64,000 bases of DNA from Bacteroidales bacterium UBA6851 (GTDB lineage Bacteria; Bacteroidota; Bacteroidia; Bacteroidales; UBA932): assembly GCA_002451795.1 (NCBI GenBank), contig DKDJ01000006.1, forward strand, positions 1 through 64,000, written 5' to 3'. Of this stretch, positions 29,811-39,511 are shown one piece after another. Numbering within the stretch: the stretch's first letter is position 1; the number at the start of each line of letters is the position of its first letter. Below the pieces are notes generated by a model. The model was not told the DNA's origin, did no database searches, and was given only the letters and a program-made list of their open reading frames with translations. Both the position numbers and the translations under genes were made by a program.

Positions 29811-30875
29811 ATGAATAGAAGGTTATTTTTTGCATGCGGTCTTGCAGCCGCAATTATTGGTGTGTCCTGCAACAAGCAGGAGGAGCCTGTTATCGAAAGG
29901 CTGGAGTTTGACAGCAAGGATCTTGCGACATGTATAGGGACGCAGTTCTCCGATTTTCTGGAGCAAAATGAAAAATATCAGTCCAGCAAGGATGCAGAAG
30001 CTGGAGTAGCCTCATTGTATGCATCATTCAAGACATCTGACGATGTGTACAATATGACTGTTGAAGTCAATGCAGATAAAAATGGACTAATTGATAGGAT
30101 TGATGCAGTTCTTGACAATAAGGATGAATCATCCAAGCTCTGGAATTACATAATGAGCCACACTGACCATCTTAAGCTTGGCTCTTTCCTCGGCACCAAA
30201 TTCAAGGGCAAGATCGGAAACGGAGTAAAGCAGACCATTGAAGAGACTATCAGTCTCGTCTCTGAGAATGGCACAGAAGAGAGTATCGTATGCCCAATTT
30301 TTGCCATAGTGTCAGGCAATACTTACATGATTCCTCAGCTCGAAAACGAGACACTTACTATAGTACTTATCAGAAACTGGTATGCTCTTGACTACTCCGA
30401 GGCTGCATCACTTATAGGAGCTGACTACGATGGTTTTGCACAAGCTAACTACATACTTGGCAACAAGCTTTCCGCCTGGGGCACTAATTATGTGTATTTC
30501 GATTACGCCAAGGATCCATCTGGAAACGTGTTCCATCTGGATGTAAATGCTGACGCTGATGTCAAGAACATCGCGAATATCAAAGCGACTCTCGACTATG
30601 AGCATCACTCTGATGCTGCAGAGCAACTGGCAATCTGGAAAACATACGCACTCGGGGATCCAGCACTTGGGCTTGGCACCTTCACTAAAGCATATACGGG
30701 CTCGTTTGGAACAGTATCAAGTGAGTTCAATAGCCAGCAGGAGGCCATTGACTATGTGGAGACAAACGGCAGACCAGGAGGCTTCTCTCCTGACGTAGTG
30801 GTATGCTATGAAAAAGATGGTCACACCATTACCGTGACATTAAAATCTCTCTATTTGGAGGTTTTGGTAAAATAA
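29811..30875 (+). CDS. hypothetical lipoprotein (354 aa)
   Basis: A lipoprotein signal peptide ends in the lipobox GVSC (Cys20, followed by NKQEE). The mature protein has repeated stretches of the type VNADKNGLIDRIDAVLD (about 83-99) and VNADADVKNIANIKATLDY (about 244-262), suggesting an internal duplication of a sheet-helix unit. No enzyme motif was recognised. Its 3' end overlaps convergent dinB by 25 bases. Function unknown. Confidence 0.65.
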   Translation: MNRRLFFACGLAAAIIGVSCNKQEEPVIERLEFDSKDLATCIGTQFSDFLEQNEKYQSSKDAEAGVASLYASFKTSDDVYNMTVEVNADKNGLIDRIDAVLDNKDESSKLWNYIMSHTDHLKLGSFLGTKFKGKIGNGVKQTIEETISLVSENGTEESIVCPIFAIVSGNTYMIPQLENETLTIVLIRNWYALDYSEAASLIGADYDGFAQANYILGNKLSAWGTNYVYFDYAKDPSGNVFHLDVNADADVKNIANIKATLDYEHHSDAAEQLAIWKTYALGDPALGLGTFTKAYTGSFGTVSSEFNSQQEAIDYVETNGRPGGFSPDVVVCYEKDGHTITVTLKSLYLEVLVK

Positions 30876-32038
30876 GCGGCCTGCTTGGGATCTTCCTCTA
30901 TGGAAGCATCATATTGGGAATCCCAGTCGCGATAATACTGAATTTTGGGGTCTTCGAACAAACTCATCTGCACTGATGTGTCATGGGTAAGTGACGAGAC
31001 CCCAAGTCCTATCTGCCTGATAGGGGAGACCCCATCCCACGCTAGTGTAAGCAGACGCCTTGCCTCTTGTAATATCAGAGCTGTTATATCGGTTGGCTGC
31101 GAAGTCTTTCCCTGTTTCTGGGAAGTGGTAAAATCTGAATATTTCACGAATACGGACACAGTTGAAGCGCGGAACTCACTACGTCTAAGTCTATGTGCAA
31201 CGATACATGCCACTTTGAAAAGCGCACGGTCAAGCAAATCTGGAGCACATATATCCTTTTCAAAAGTTCGCTCAGCACTGATGCTTTTGGCTTCTTGGGC
31301 CTCCGTCTCAACTGGAGAGTGATCCCGGCCATTGGCATTCTCCAATATCTGTTCCGCATAGCTGGCACCTACAAGACGCGTGAGCAGGCCCTTTGACGCG
31401 TGTGCAAGATCCCCAATTGTATAGAGTCCGTAAGCAGTAAGCCGCGCCTTAGTCTTGCGGCCAATCCATAGCAGATCGCCAACAGGCAGCGGCCACATCT
31501 TCTCCGGTACCTCATCTTCCCAGAGAGTATGAACCTTGTCCGGTTTCTCGAAATCAGAAGCCATCTTGGCCAAGAGTTTATTTGAGCCGACCCCCACATT
31601 GACGGTAAAGCCAAGCCTGGAACGAATCTCATCCTTAAGACTTACAGCCACTTCCACCGGATCCTTTTTATATAGCCGTAGGGTCATATCAATAAAGCAC
31701 TCGTCTATGGAAAATTTCTGGAGTACGGGCGAGTAACTACGACATATATTCATGAATGAATCAGAGCAGTACTTGTACCATGACCAGTCGCCATGGACTA
31801 TCACAAGTTCCGGGCAGACACGAAGCGCCATGCCAATAGGCTGAGCTGTCTTGATACCAAGTTTTTTCGCCGGAATCGAAGCCGCTGTCACAATACTCCT
31901 CCTGTCAGATGGGTCACCGGATACAACCGAAGGGACGAGCCTGATATCAGGCCCGCCCTCTGACAATATCTTGACGGCAGACCAGCTGAGAAAAGCCGAG
32001 TTGACGTCAATATGGAAGATTACCCTCCGAAAAGGCAT
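30851..32038 (-). CDS. dinB: Y-family DNA polymerase (DinB/Pol IV type)
   Basis: Error-prone translesion polymerase. Catalytic carboxylates are present in IFHIDVNSAF (Asp at 11) and FSIDECFIDMT; the fingers and thumb regions GVGSNKLLAKMASDFEKPD and VGDLLWIGRKTKARL follow; and a little-finger domain occupies the C-terminal third. QMSLF (357-361) is a beta-clamp-binding motif. DVNSAFLSW replaces the more usual DMDAFFASV, a variation seen in Gram-positive and Bacteroidota relatives. It begins one base after the carB stop on the same strand and so appears to be the last gene of the arginine/carbamoyl-phosphate run. Confidence 0.92.
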   Translation of the reverse strand: MPFRRVIFHIDVNSAFLSWSAVKILSEGGPDIRLVPSVVSGDPSDRRSIVTAASIPAKKLGIKTAQPIGMALRVCPELVIVHGDWSWYKYCSDSFMNICRSYSPVLQKFSIDECFIDMTLRLYKKDPVEVAVSLKDEIRSRLGFTVNVGVGSNKLLAKMASDFEKPDKVHTLWEDEVPEKMWPLPVGDLLWIGRKTKARLTAYGLYTIGDLAHASKGLLTRLVGASYAEQILENANGRDHSPVETEAQEAKSISAERTFEKDICAPDLLDRALFKVACIVAHRLRRSEFRASTVSVFVKYSDFTTSQKQGKTSQPTDITALILQEARRLLTLAWDGVSPIRQIGLGVSSLTHDTSVQMSLFEDPKIQYYRDWDSQYDASIEEDPKQAAYFTKTSK

Positions 32039-32039
32039 G

Positions 32040-35000
32040 CTACTGTATGTATTCGTCCCAACTCTTTATGCCTATTTCCTCTTCGGAAACCTTGCATAAC
32101 GCCTTGATATAAGCAGTTGCAAGACGGCTGTTGGTAATTAGCGGGATATTGAAATCTATGGCTGCACGTCGCATCTTGTATCCGTTACTCAACTCATTGT
32201 GGGTAAAGTTCTTAGGAATATTGATAACAAGATCAACCTTATGCCCTTTAATAAGATCGATAGCGGAAGGGTAGTCTTCGTTTGCAAGCTCATAAGGCCA
32301 AAGGGCGCGTTTAGCCTGAACCCCATTCTCATTAAGATATCTGCAAGTGCCCTCCGTAGCATAGATATCAATGCCCTTGGCTGCAAGAAGCCTGCAAGCC
32401 TCGAGAATATCTGCTTTCTGTCTTGCATTGCCTGATGAAATAAGAACTGACTTCCGCGGAATACGATGTCCGACAGACAGCATAGCCTTTAGAAGGGCTT
32501 CATCAAGATTATCTCCGATGCATCCGACCTCACCCGTAGATGACATATCTACACCGAGCACTGGATCTGCCTGATTAAGACGGGAGAATGAGAACTGTGA
32601 GCACTTGACCCCCACATATTCAAGCTCAAACGGGTCTATGCTCACTGGTTCTGGATGCTCAGATAGCATACACTTGGTAGCAAGTTCTATAAAGTTGACT
32701 TTCAGCACTTTGGATACAAACGGGAAACTCCTTGATGCACGCAGGTTACATTCGATGACTTTGATATAGTTATCGGTGGCAAGGAACTGTATATTGAAAG
32801 GACCAGTAATGCCAAGTTCCTTGGCTATAGCAGCAGTCGTCTTACGTATCTTGGCAGCAGTAATACCGTATATCTTCTGAGGAGGGAATTGAATTGTAGC
32901 ATCCCCGGAGTGGACACCAGCAAACTCTATATGCTCTGAAATGGCAGAGGCAATCACCTTGCCGCCGTCAGCCACAGCATCACACTCAATCTCCTTGCAC
33001 CTCTGCATGAACGAACTGATAACCACTGGATGCTCCTCGGATACTTCCACGGCCATATCAAGGAATACCTTGAGGTCCTCCTTGCTATAGCATACGTTCA
33101 TGGCTGCACCAGAAAGCACGTATGAAGGCCTAACCAATACAGGGAAACCAACCTCATCCACAAACTTGTTGATATCATCCATAGTGGTGAGTTCCCGCCA
33201 GCGTGGCTGGTCTATACCGAGTTTATCTACAATTTTCGAGAACTTGTTGCGATCTTCAGCACGGTCAATATCCAGCGCCGATGTACCAAGAATCCTTATT
33301 CCGCTCTTCATGAGAGGAAGTGCAAGATTGTTAGGAATCTGTCCGCCTACGCTAACTATCACTCCATAAGGATTCTCAAGTTCGCAGATGTCCATAACGG
33401 TTTCATAGCTCAATTCATCGAAATAGAGCCTATCACAGACATCATAATCAGTAGATACCGTCTCCGGGTTATAATTGATCATGATAGAACGGTATCCGCT
33501 CTTCTTTAAGGTGTTGAGAGCATTAACTCCACACCAGTCAAACTCCACGGAACTTCCGATTCTGTATGCCCCGGAACCAAGCACAATCACGCCCTCAGCA
33601 CCGTCACCAAAGGAAACATCGTCACTGCTGGCATTGTATGTAAGATAAAGATAGTTTGTCTGGGACGGAAACTCCGCAGCAAGTGTATCTATCTGCTTTA
33701 CATAAGGTCTAAGCCCCAGAGATTTGCGTTTCTCCCTTACTGTCAGTTCCTTAAGAGAAAATACCCGAGCGATCTGAATATCTGAGAATCCCTGACACTT
33801 GGCCCTTTTGAAGAGTTCGTAGCTCACCTCATCAAGACTCTTGCACTCTTCGAGCTGACGATATGTAGTCTCAATATTGTCCAGTTTGTCAAGGAACCAC
33901 TTGTCAATCTTGGTAAGTTCATGTATTCTATCAACCGTATACCCACTCTGAAGGGCAGCGGCAATGGCAAAGATACGGGTATCAGTAGGGTTCTTCATGG
34001 CATAGTCAAGATCCTCTGCCTTGTATGGCTTGTTACATACAAATCCGTTGGCGCCCTGGCCAATCATACGCAGCCCTTTCTGAATAGCCTCCTCGAAATT
34101 GCGCCCAATAGCCATTACCTCTCCCACGCTCTTCATGCTGGAGCCGATCTCTCTGGAAACACCTTTGAATTTGGCGAGATCCCAACGCGGGATTTTGCAA
34201 ACTACATAGTCAAGCGCCGGCTCGAAGAAAGCAGGTGTTGTCTTGGTAACAGCATTCTTCAGTTCGAAAAGCCCATATCCAAGTCCAAGTTTCGCAGCAA
34301 TGAACGCGAGTGGATATCCAGTGGCCTTGGAGGCAAGAGCAGAAGAGCGGCTAAGCCTGGCATTGACCTCAATAACTCTATAGTCCTCACCATCAGGGCT
34401 AAACGCGTATTGGACATTGCACTCTCCAACTATTCCCACATGTCTGACTATGTCAATGGCTGTTTTGCGGAGGAAGTGGAATTCCTTATTGGAAAGGGTC
34501 TGAGATGGAGCGACCACTATACTCTCTCCAGTGTGGATTCCGAGCGGGTCAAAGTTCTCCATGTTGCAGACCGTGATACAGTTGTCATACCTGTCACGAA
34601 CTACCTCGTACTCTATCTCCTTCCATCCGCGAAGTGATTTCTCCACCAGAACTTGAGGGGAGAAAGAGAATGCCTTGCCCGCAATCACATCGAGTTCGGA
34701 TTCATTCTCACAGAATCCAGACCCAAGCCCGCCAAGCGCATACGCAGCCCTGATGATTACAGGATATCCTACCTGCGCTGCAGCGGCCCTGGCTTCTGAC
34801 AGGTTGGAAGCCGCATGGGAGCGGATAGTCTTCACACCTATCTCATCGAGTTTCTTCACGAAAAGTTCCCTGTCTTCCGTATCAATGATAGCCTGAACAG
34901 GAGTTCCAAGGACGGTAATTCCATTTCGTTCAAGAACGCCGCTTTTGTAGAGTTCCACTCCGCAATTGAGTGCTGTCTGGCCGCCGAAAGCAAGAAGAAT

Positions 35001-35252
35001 ACCCTGTGGCTTCTCCTTCAGAATGACCTTTTCCACGAAGAAAGGAGTAACCGGAAGGAAATAGACCTTATCGGCAACACCTTCAGAAGTCTGCACCGTG
35101 GCGATATTAGGATTGATGAGAACTGTCTCGATTCCCTCTTCACGGAGTGCCTTAAGAGCCTGGGAGCCACTATAGTCAAATTCACCAGCTTCTCCAATTT
35201 TAAGTGCTCCAGACCCGAGCACAATCACTTTCTTTATATTGCTGTCTATCAT
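32040..35252 (-). CDS. carB: carbamoyl-phosphate synthase large subunit
   Basis: Makes carbamoyl phosphate from bicarbonate, ammonia (from CarA) and two ATP, for arginine and pyrimidines. The 1070 residues contain the duplicated ATP-grasp halves: the first opens with KVIVLGSGALKIGEAGEFDYSG, and the second repeats this as VIVLGSGAYRIGSSVEFDWCG. The C-terminal methylglyoxal-synthase-like allosteric domain follows (KSVLISSGNARQKADIL onward). Length is standard. It is the tenth gene of the minus-strand arginine run, 6 nt after carA. Confidence 0.98.
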   Translation of the reverse strand: MIDSNIKKVIVLGSGALKIGEAGEFDYSGSQALKALREEGIETVLINPNIATVQTSEGVADKVYFLPVTPFFVEKVILKEKPQGILLAFGGQTALNCGVELYKSGVLERNGITVLGTPVQAIIDTEDRELFVKKLDEIGVKTIRSHAASNLSEARAAAAQVGYPVIIRAAYALGGLGSGFCENESELDVIAGKAFSFSPQVLVEKSLRGWKEIEYEVVRDRYDNCITVCNMENFDPLGIHTGESIVVAPSQTLSNKEFHFLRKTAIDIVRHVGIVGECNVQYAFSPDGEDYRVIEVNARLSRSSALASKATGYPLAFIAAKLGLGYGLFELKNAVTKTTPAFFEPALDYVVCKIPRWDLAKFKGVSREIGSSMKSVGEVMAIGRNFEEAIQKGLRMIGQGANGFVCNKPYKAEDLDYAMKNPTDTRIFAIAAALQSGYTVDRIHELTKIDKWFLDKLDNIETTYRQLEECKSLDEVSYELFKRAKCQGFSDIQIARVFSLKELTVREKRKSLGLRPYVKQIDTLAAEFPSQTNYLYLTYNASSDDVSFGDGAEGVIVLGSGAYRIGSSVEFDWCGVNALNTLKKSGYRSIMINYNPETVSTDYDVCDRLYFDELSYETVMDICELENPYGVIVSVGGQIPNNLALPLMKSGIRILGTSALDIDRAEDRNKFSKIVDKLGIDQPRWRELTTMDDINKFVDEVGFPVLVRPSYVLSGAAMNVCYSKEDLKVFLDMAVEVSEEHPVVISSFMQRCKEIECDAVADGGKVIASAISEHIEFAGVHSGDATIQFPPQKIYGITAAKIRKTTAAIAKELGITGPFNIQFLATDNYIKVIECNLRASRSFPFVSKVLKVNFIELATKCMLSEHPEPVSIDPFELEYVGVKCSQFSFSRLNQADPVLGVDMSSTGEVGCIGDNLDEALLKAMLSVGHRIPRKSVLISSGNARQKADILEACRLLAAKGIDIYATEGTCRYLNENGVQAKRALWPYELANEDYPSAIDLIKGHKVDLVINIPKNFTHNELSNGYKMRRAAIDFNIPLITNSRLATAYIKALCKVSEEEIGIKSWDEYIQ

Positions 35253-35258
35253 GATATT

Positions 35259-36338
35259 CTACAAACTTGCGACAAAGTCATCAAACATAAATTCTGTATC
35301 CACAGGGCCACTTGAGGCTTCCGGATGGAACTGTGCAGAGCGGAATGGCTTGCTCTTATGACGGATTCCTTCATTAGTACCGTCATTCATATTCTCAAAG
35401 TATGGTTCCCATTCTGACGGGAGTGTGTCAGTATCTACTGCGAAACCGTGATTCTGAGAAGTAATGAAGCACATGTTCGTTCCGCACATCCGTACCGGTT
35501 GGTTGTGACTACGATGCCCGTACTTGAGTTTGAATGTCTTTGCTCCGGCAGCAAGCGAAAGCAGCTGATTTCCCATGCAGATACCGAAAATCGGTTTGTC
35601 GCTTTCCATTGACTTCCGGATATGCTCCACGGCTTCTCCGCATAGTGCAGGATTGCCTGGACCGTTGGAAATAAAAAGACCATCCCAGTCCATCGTATTG
35701 AAGTCGTAGTTCCACGGAACCCTTATCACTTCGACTCCACGGCTTATCAGGCAGCGCAGGATATTGTGCTTTACACCACAGTCCACAAGCACCACTTTCT
35801 TGTCCCCACGACCATACTTTATTACCTCTTTGCAGCTGACAATCGCCACTTGATTGTCCACATTGGGATCGTAATAAGGGAAGTCCTCCTCTGCACCCTC
35901 TGGAACAATCTTTCCAAGCATCGCACCCTCTTCACGGAGCATTTTTGTCAACTCCCTCGTATCAATCCCGAATATTCCCGGAACCTTTTCTTCCCGAAGC
36001 CATTCGTCCAGACTCTTAACAGCATCCCAGTGACTGAACTTCTCACTGTAATCCGATATTACCAGTCCCTTTACATGGATCTTCTCCGACTCAAAGGCCG
36101 TACAGAGTCCATTTTCATCAATCTCTTCAGAAGGAATGCCATAATTTCCTATAAGAGGATAACTTACGCATAGGATCTGCCCAGAATATGAAGGGTCAGT
36201 GAGGCTTTCCGGATAGCCTACCATAGCAGTGGAGAAAACTACCTCTCCAGAAGTCGCTCCATCATACCCGAAGCTCCATCCCTCCATTCTTCGCCCGTTC
36301 TGTAGAACAAGTGTCGCTTTTTTACGTGAATCTGACAT
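35259..36338 (-). CDS. carA: carbamoyl-phosphate synthase small (glutaminase) subunit
   Basis: Hydrolyses glutamine and channels ammonia to CarB. The ATG at 36338 is chosen (359 aa); a TTG at 36353 would overlap argH. The N-terminal CPSase domain runs from KKATLVLQNGRRMEGWSFG, and the class I amidotransferase domain has the nucleophile Cys in FGICMGNQLLSLAAG and the His/Glu pair in QFHPEAS. GHRSHNQPV is also typical. The GICMGNQ form (Asn for the His seen in E. coli) is, to my recollection, usual in Bacteroidota. Confidence 0.97.
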   Translation of the reverse strand: MSDSRKKATLVLQNGRRMEGWSFGYDGATSGEVVFSTAMVGYPESLTDPSYSGQILCVSYPLIGNYGIPSEEIDENGLCTAFESEKIHVKGLVISDYSEKFSHWDAVKSLDEWLREEKVPGIFGIDTRELTKMLREEGAMLGKIVPEGAEEDFPYYDPNVDNQVAIVSCKEVIKYGRGDKKVVLVDCGVKHNILRCLISRGVEVIRVPWNYDFNTMDWDGLFISNGPGNPALCGEAVEHIRKSMESDKPIFGICMGNQLLSLAAGAKTFKLKYGHRSHNQPVRMCGTNMCFITSQNHGFAVDTDTLPSEWEPYFENMNDGTNEGIRHKSKPFRSAQFHPEASSGPVDTEFMFDDFVASL

Positions 36339-36343
36339 ATATT

Positions 36344-37663
36344 TTATTTCCAATTAGATGCTTTTTCCATCAACACGGCAATCTTATCGTTGCACAGGTT
36401 ACCTATGCTCCCAATATGCGTATGCCCGAGATCTGATACTTTAAGCGAAGATGCCTCCTTGCCGTCATAGCGGAATCTTCCCTCATTTACTTCTGTTCCA
36501 ACCTGTCTATAAGCGTCCCTAAAAGGCATCCCGCCGCGAGTACTTCTGTTTACCTCTTCCACGGTGAACATGTATTTATACATGGGATTATCCAGAATAT
36601 GCTCATTGACCTCAATGTGCTCAAGCATATATCTTGTCATTCCAATACAATCATGCATCAGCACCATCGCGGGGAAGAGTACATCCTTAAGGAGCTGACA
36701 GTCGCGATGATAGCCATGCGGCATATTGCTGCACATCAGTGATATTTCATTCTCGCAGGAAAGAATCATGTTGCACTTCCCACGCACCATTTCCCACACG
36801 TCCGGGTTTTTCTTATGCGGCATGATACTAGAGCCTGTTGTAAACTCGTCAGGAAAATGAATAAACCCAAAGTTGGGGCACATATACTGGCAGCAGTCAG
36901 AGGCAAACTTATTGAGCGTAAGTGCAATAGACCCAAGGGCTGAAGCCACGCACCGCTCCGACTTTCCACGTGTCATCTGCGCCGCTACACTATTGTAATC
37001 CGGAGAATCGAAACCGAGCAGCCGCGTAGTCATTTCCCGATCCAGAGGAAACGAATTGCCGTATCCGGCAGAAGATCCGAGAGGGTTGCGATTAATCACT
37101 CGATAAGCGCCTCCCAGCATATACATATCATCGACAAGAGCCTCGGCATAAGCCCCGAACCACATTCCAAAGGAAGAAGGCATGGCTATCTGCGCATGAG
37201 TATAGCCTGGGAGCAGTATATCCTTATACTTCTCACTGAGTTCCTGGAGTTTACGGAACAAGTCAAGCACCTCGGCCCTGAATTTTTCAAGTTCATCCCT
37301 AAGGAAGAGTTTCAGATCCACAAGCACCTGATCATTACGGGAGCGCCCAGAATGTATCTTCTTTCCGAGCTCCCCCAATCGGCGAGTCAGGATGATCTCT
37401 ACCTGCGAATGGATATCCTCTACATCATCTTCAAGCACGAAATCTCCTTTGCTTATACTATCCGCAATCTCATCAAGGCCCTTGTCTATGGCCTGCAATT
37501 CATCCTTACTGAGAAGTCCGATACTTTCCAACATCCTAACATGTGCCTTGGACCCCTGAACATCATACGCTGCAAGCCTCAAATCCAATTCACGATCATT
37601 TCCAACCGTGAACCTCTCAACCACCTCTGTGGCTGCTATTCCTTTATTCCAGAGTGTATCCAT
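36344..37663 (-). CDS. argH: argininosuccinate lyase
   Basis: Last step of arginine synthesis: splits argininosuccinate into arginine and fumarate. The fumarase/aspartase signature GSSIMPHKKNPD is present, with HSGRSRNDQV in the first conserved region and GYTHAQIAMPSSFG in the second. The ATG at 37663 fits homologues (MDTLWNKG, then ERFTVGNDRELD); a TTG at 37675 would add four residues. The start overlaps the end of argE by 20 bases, and the stop lies 5 bases before carA. Confidence 0.97.
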   Translation of the reverse strand: MDTLWNKGIAATEVVERFTVGNDRELDLRLAAYDVQGSKAHVRMLESIGLLSKDELQAIDKGLDEIADSISKGDFVLEDDVEDIHSQVEIILTRRLGELGKKIHSGRSRNDQVLVDLKLFLRDELEKFRAEVLDLFRKLQELSEKYKDILLPGYTHAQIAMPSSFGMWFGAYAEALVDDMYMLGGAYRVINRNPLGSSAGYGNSFPLDREMTTRLLGFDSPDYNSVAAQMTRGKSERCVASALGSIALTLNKFASDCCQYMCPNFGFIHFPDEFTTGSSIMPHKKNPDVWEMVRGKCNMILSCENEISLMCSNMPHGYHRDCQLLKDVLFPAMVLMHDCIGMTRYMLEHIEVNEHILDNPMYKYMFTVEEVNRSTRGGMPFRDAYRQVGTEVNEGRFRYDGKEASSLKVSDLGHTHIGSIGNLCNDKIAVLMEKASNWK

Positions 37664-38735
37664 AAAATCTGTCAATAAAATTCATATAAGTATCTATACC
37701 CTCCTCAATTTCAGAGACTTTAATAAATTCATCAGACTTATGCGAGCGAGCACTTTCGCCAGGTCCCATCTTAATCGCATCGCAGTCAATCCTCATCCAG
37801 TTAGAAGTAGTGGGGGAGGAGAATGTCTCAATCCCAAGTGATTCGGCGGCCTTCACAAGTGGAGACGCAGCCCTTGAAGCCGACGAGCGATTGGAAAGAT
37901 TGCGCGGACGCAGTTCACTTCGACAAAAGCCCTGTAGCTCAGATAGAATTTCTTCGTTGGTATAGCAGTCAGTGGGCCTTACATCCACGACAAAAGAGCA
38001 CCTGTCAGGAATCACGTTATGAGCCTCGCCGGCAGAGATGCATGTAACATTTAGCCTGACTTCACCCATTCTTTCAGAAACACGGGCAAATCTATGCCTC
38101 CGAAGGACTTCTATGTCATCCAAAGCCTTATACAAAGCATTGACGCCTTCTCCTCGAGCTGCATGCCCTCGGGTGCCAGTCGCAACACCATCAAGCACCA
38201 GTAGCCCCCGTTCGCTTGTAGCAGCCTTCATTGCTGTCGGCTCACACACCAATGCCCAGTCAGGGTGGGGAAGATTCCCGTTTCCTGACAGAGGCCCATC
38301 CAGAGAGAAAAGCATTCTCATACCAGCAGGGCCGGAACGCTCTTCTTCACAAGATATACTCAGCATCAGGTTGAAAGGAAGCTTTACATTAAAAAAATGA
38401 CGGAAGGTGGCAATAGAAGATACCACGCAACCGCCGTCATCATTCGAGCCGAGCCCACGGACAATTTCTTCATCATTTCCCGGGTCAAAAGGATCAAAGG
38501 AATAGGATTCTCCAGGAGGAACAGTATCAATGTGGGCATCCATCATCAGAGTTTTCAGCGACCGGTCGAAATGACTGTTAAGTGCTATAATATTGTGCCC
38601 ATATCGCTGTATCGGAATTCCACAACGCGAAAGATAGTCTGAAAGCAAATCAGCCACCCCACCTTCCTCAAAAGAGACGGAAGGGATACGCACCATCTGC
38701 CGAAGCAGTTCTATGTACTCATCGTACCTGCTCAT
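37644..38735 (-). CDS. argE: M20 family deacylase, acyl-citrulline/acyl-ornithine type
   Basis: Zinc peptidase-family amidohydrolase. Metal-site motifs are DAHIDTVPPG, GSNDDGGCVV, the catalytic SCEEERSG and a late His in RSHKSDEF. Because the neighbouring transcarbamylase acts on acylated ornithine, this enzyme most likely removes the acetyl or succinyl group from acyl-citrulline, rather than from acetylornithine as E. coli ArgE does. The function is inferred from position and pathway logic. ATGA overlap with argB upstream and overlap with argH downstream. Confidence 0.88.
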   Translation of the reverse strand: MSRYDEYIELLRQMVRIPSVSFEEGGVADLLSDYLSRCGIPIQRYGHNIIALNSHFDRSLKTLMMDAHIDTVPPGESYSFDPFDPGNDEEIVRGLGSNDDGGCVVSSIATFRHFFNVKLPFNLMLSISCEEERSGPAGMRMLFSLDGPLSGNGNLPHPDWALVCEPTAMKAATSERGLLVLDGVATGTRGHAARGEGVNALYKALDDIEVLRRHRFARVSERMGEVRLNVTCISAGEAHNVIPDRCSFVVDVRPTDCYTNEEILSELQGFCRSELRPRNLSNRSSASRAASPLVKAAESLGIETFSSPTTSNWMRIDCDAIKMGPGESARSHKSDEFIKVSEIEEGIDTYMNFIDRFYGYTLE

Positions 38736-39511
38736 AGTACTATCCTTGTACCTGAATTATCCAATAGATTTGATGAACTTCTTATCACCACTCCTGATGC
38801 ACCAGTCTCGAGAGCCTTGAAAGCGTTCTCAATCTTGGGAAGCATGCCATCAGATATGATACCATCTGCCTTTAGCCGTACAAAATCGGCTCTGGAAATA
38901 ACTGGTATCACACTTGACTCATCAAATCTGTTACAAAGTACGCCATTTTTTTCGAAACAATAAAGAAGTTCGGCATTAATTGCAGAAGAAATTGATGATG
39001 CTATTGTATCGGCATTGGTATTAAGCAGGGTTCCATGTGCATCATGGTTAATAGCACAGAATACCGGAATTATGCCCATTTCAAGCAGTTGGGTGATTAA
39101 ACCTCCATTTACACTGTCTTTACTGACATCACCCACATATCCATAGTCCACTTTAGTGACACCGTCAGACAGAGTCCTCGGTCCTCGCTTTTCCGCCCTT
39201 ATGACATTGGCATCACACCCAGAAAGCCCCATTGCATTGCAGCCAAGGCCTTGCAGAAGAGATACAATCCTCTTGTTGCACCATCCAGCGTACACCATAG
39301 TCACCACCTTCAACGTATCTTCATCAGTAACCCTGCGTCCCTCTACCATTACAGGCTCCATCCCCATACGGCGCTGCAGCTCACTTGCCATCACTCCGCC
39401 TCCATGCACAAGCACCTTGGGTCCTTCCATGGCAGCAAACTCACGACAGAAACGTTCAAGTGCATGCTGGTCATCGACCACGTTGCCTCCTATTTTGACG
39501 ACTCTAATCAT
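38732..39511 (-). CDS. argB: acetylglutamate (acylglutamate) kinase
   Basis: Phosphorylates N-acylglutamate in the second arginine step. Amino-acid kinase fold with VKIGGNVVDD at the N-terminus and LVHGGGVMASELQRR for substrate and ATP, then GLSGCDANVI. Length 259 aa matches short, feedback-insensitive forms that lack the N-terminal helix. Overlaps argF' by 4 bases (ATGA). Confidence 0.95.
   Translation of the reverse strand: MIRVVKIGGNVVDDQHALERFCREFAAMEGPKVLVHGGGVMASELQRRMGMEPVMVEGRRVTDEDTLKVVTMVYAGWCNKRIVSLLQGLGCNAMGLSGCDANVIRAEKRGPRTLSDGVTKVDYGYVGDVSKDSVNGGLITQLLEMGIIPVFCAINHDAHGTLLNTNADTIASSISSAINAELLYCFEKNGVLCNRFDESSVIPVISRADFVRLKADGIISDGMLPKIENAFKALETGASGVVIRSSSNLLDNSGTRIVL

Noticed and set aside
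37644..37663. Frameshift between argE and argH
   Set aside because: The 20-base overlap is an ordinary overlap; both proteins have complete motifs and expected ends.
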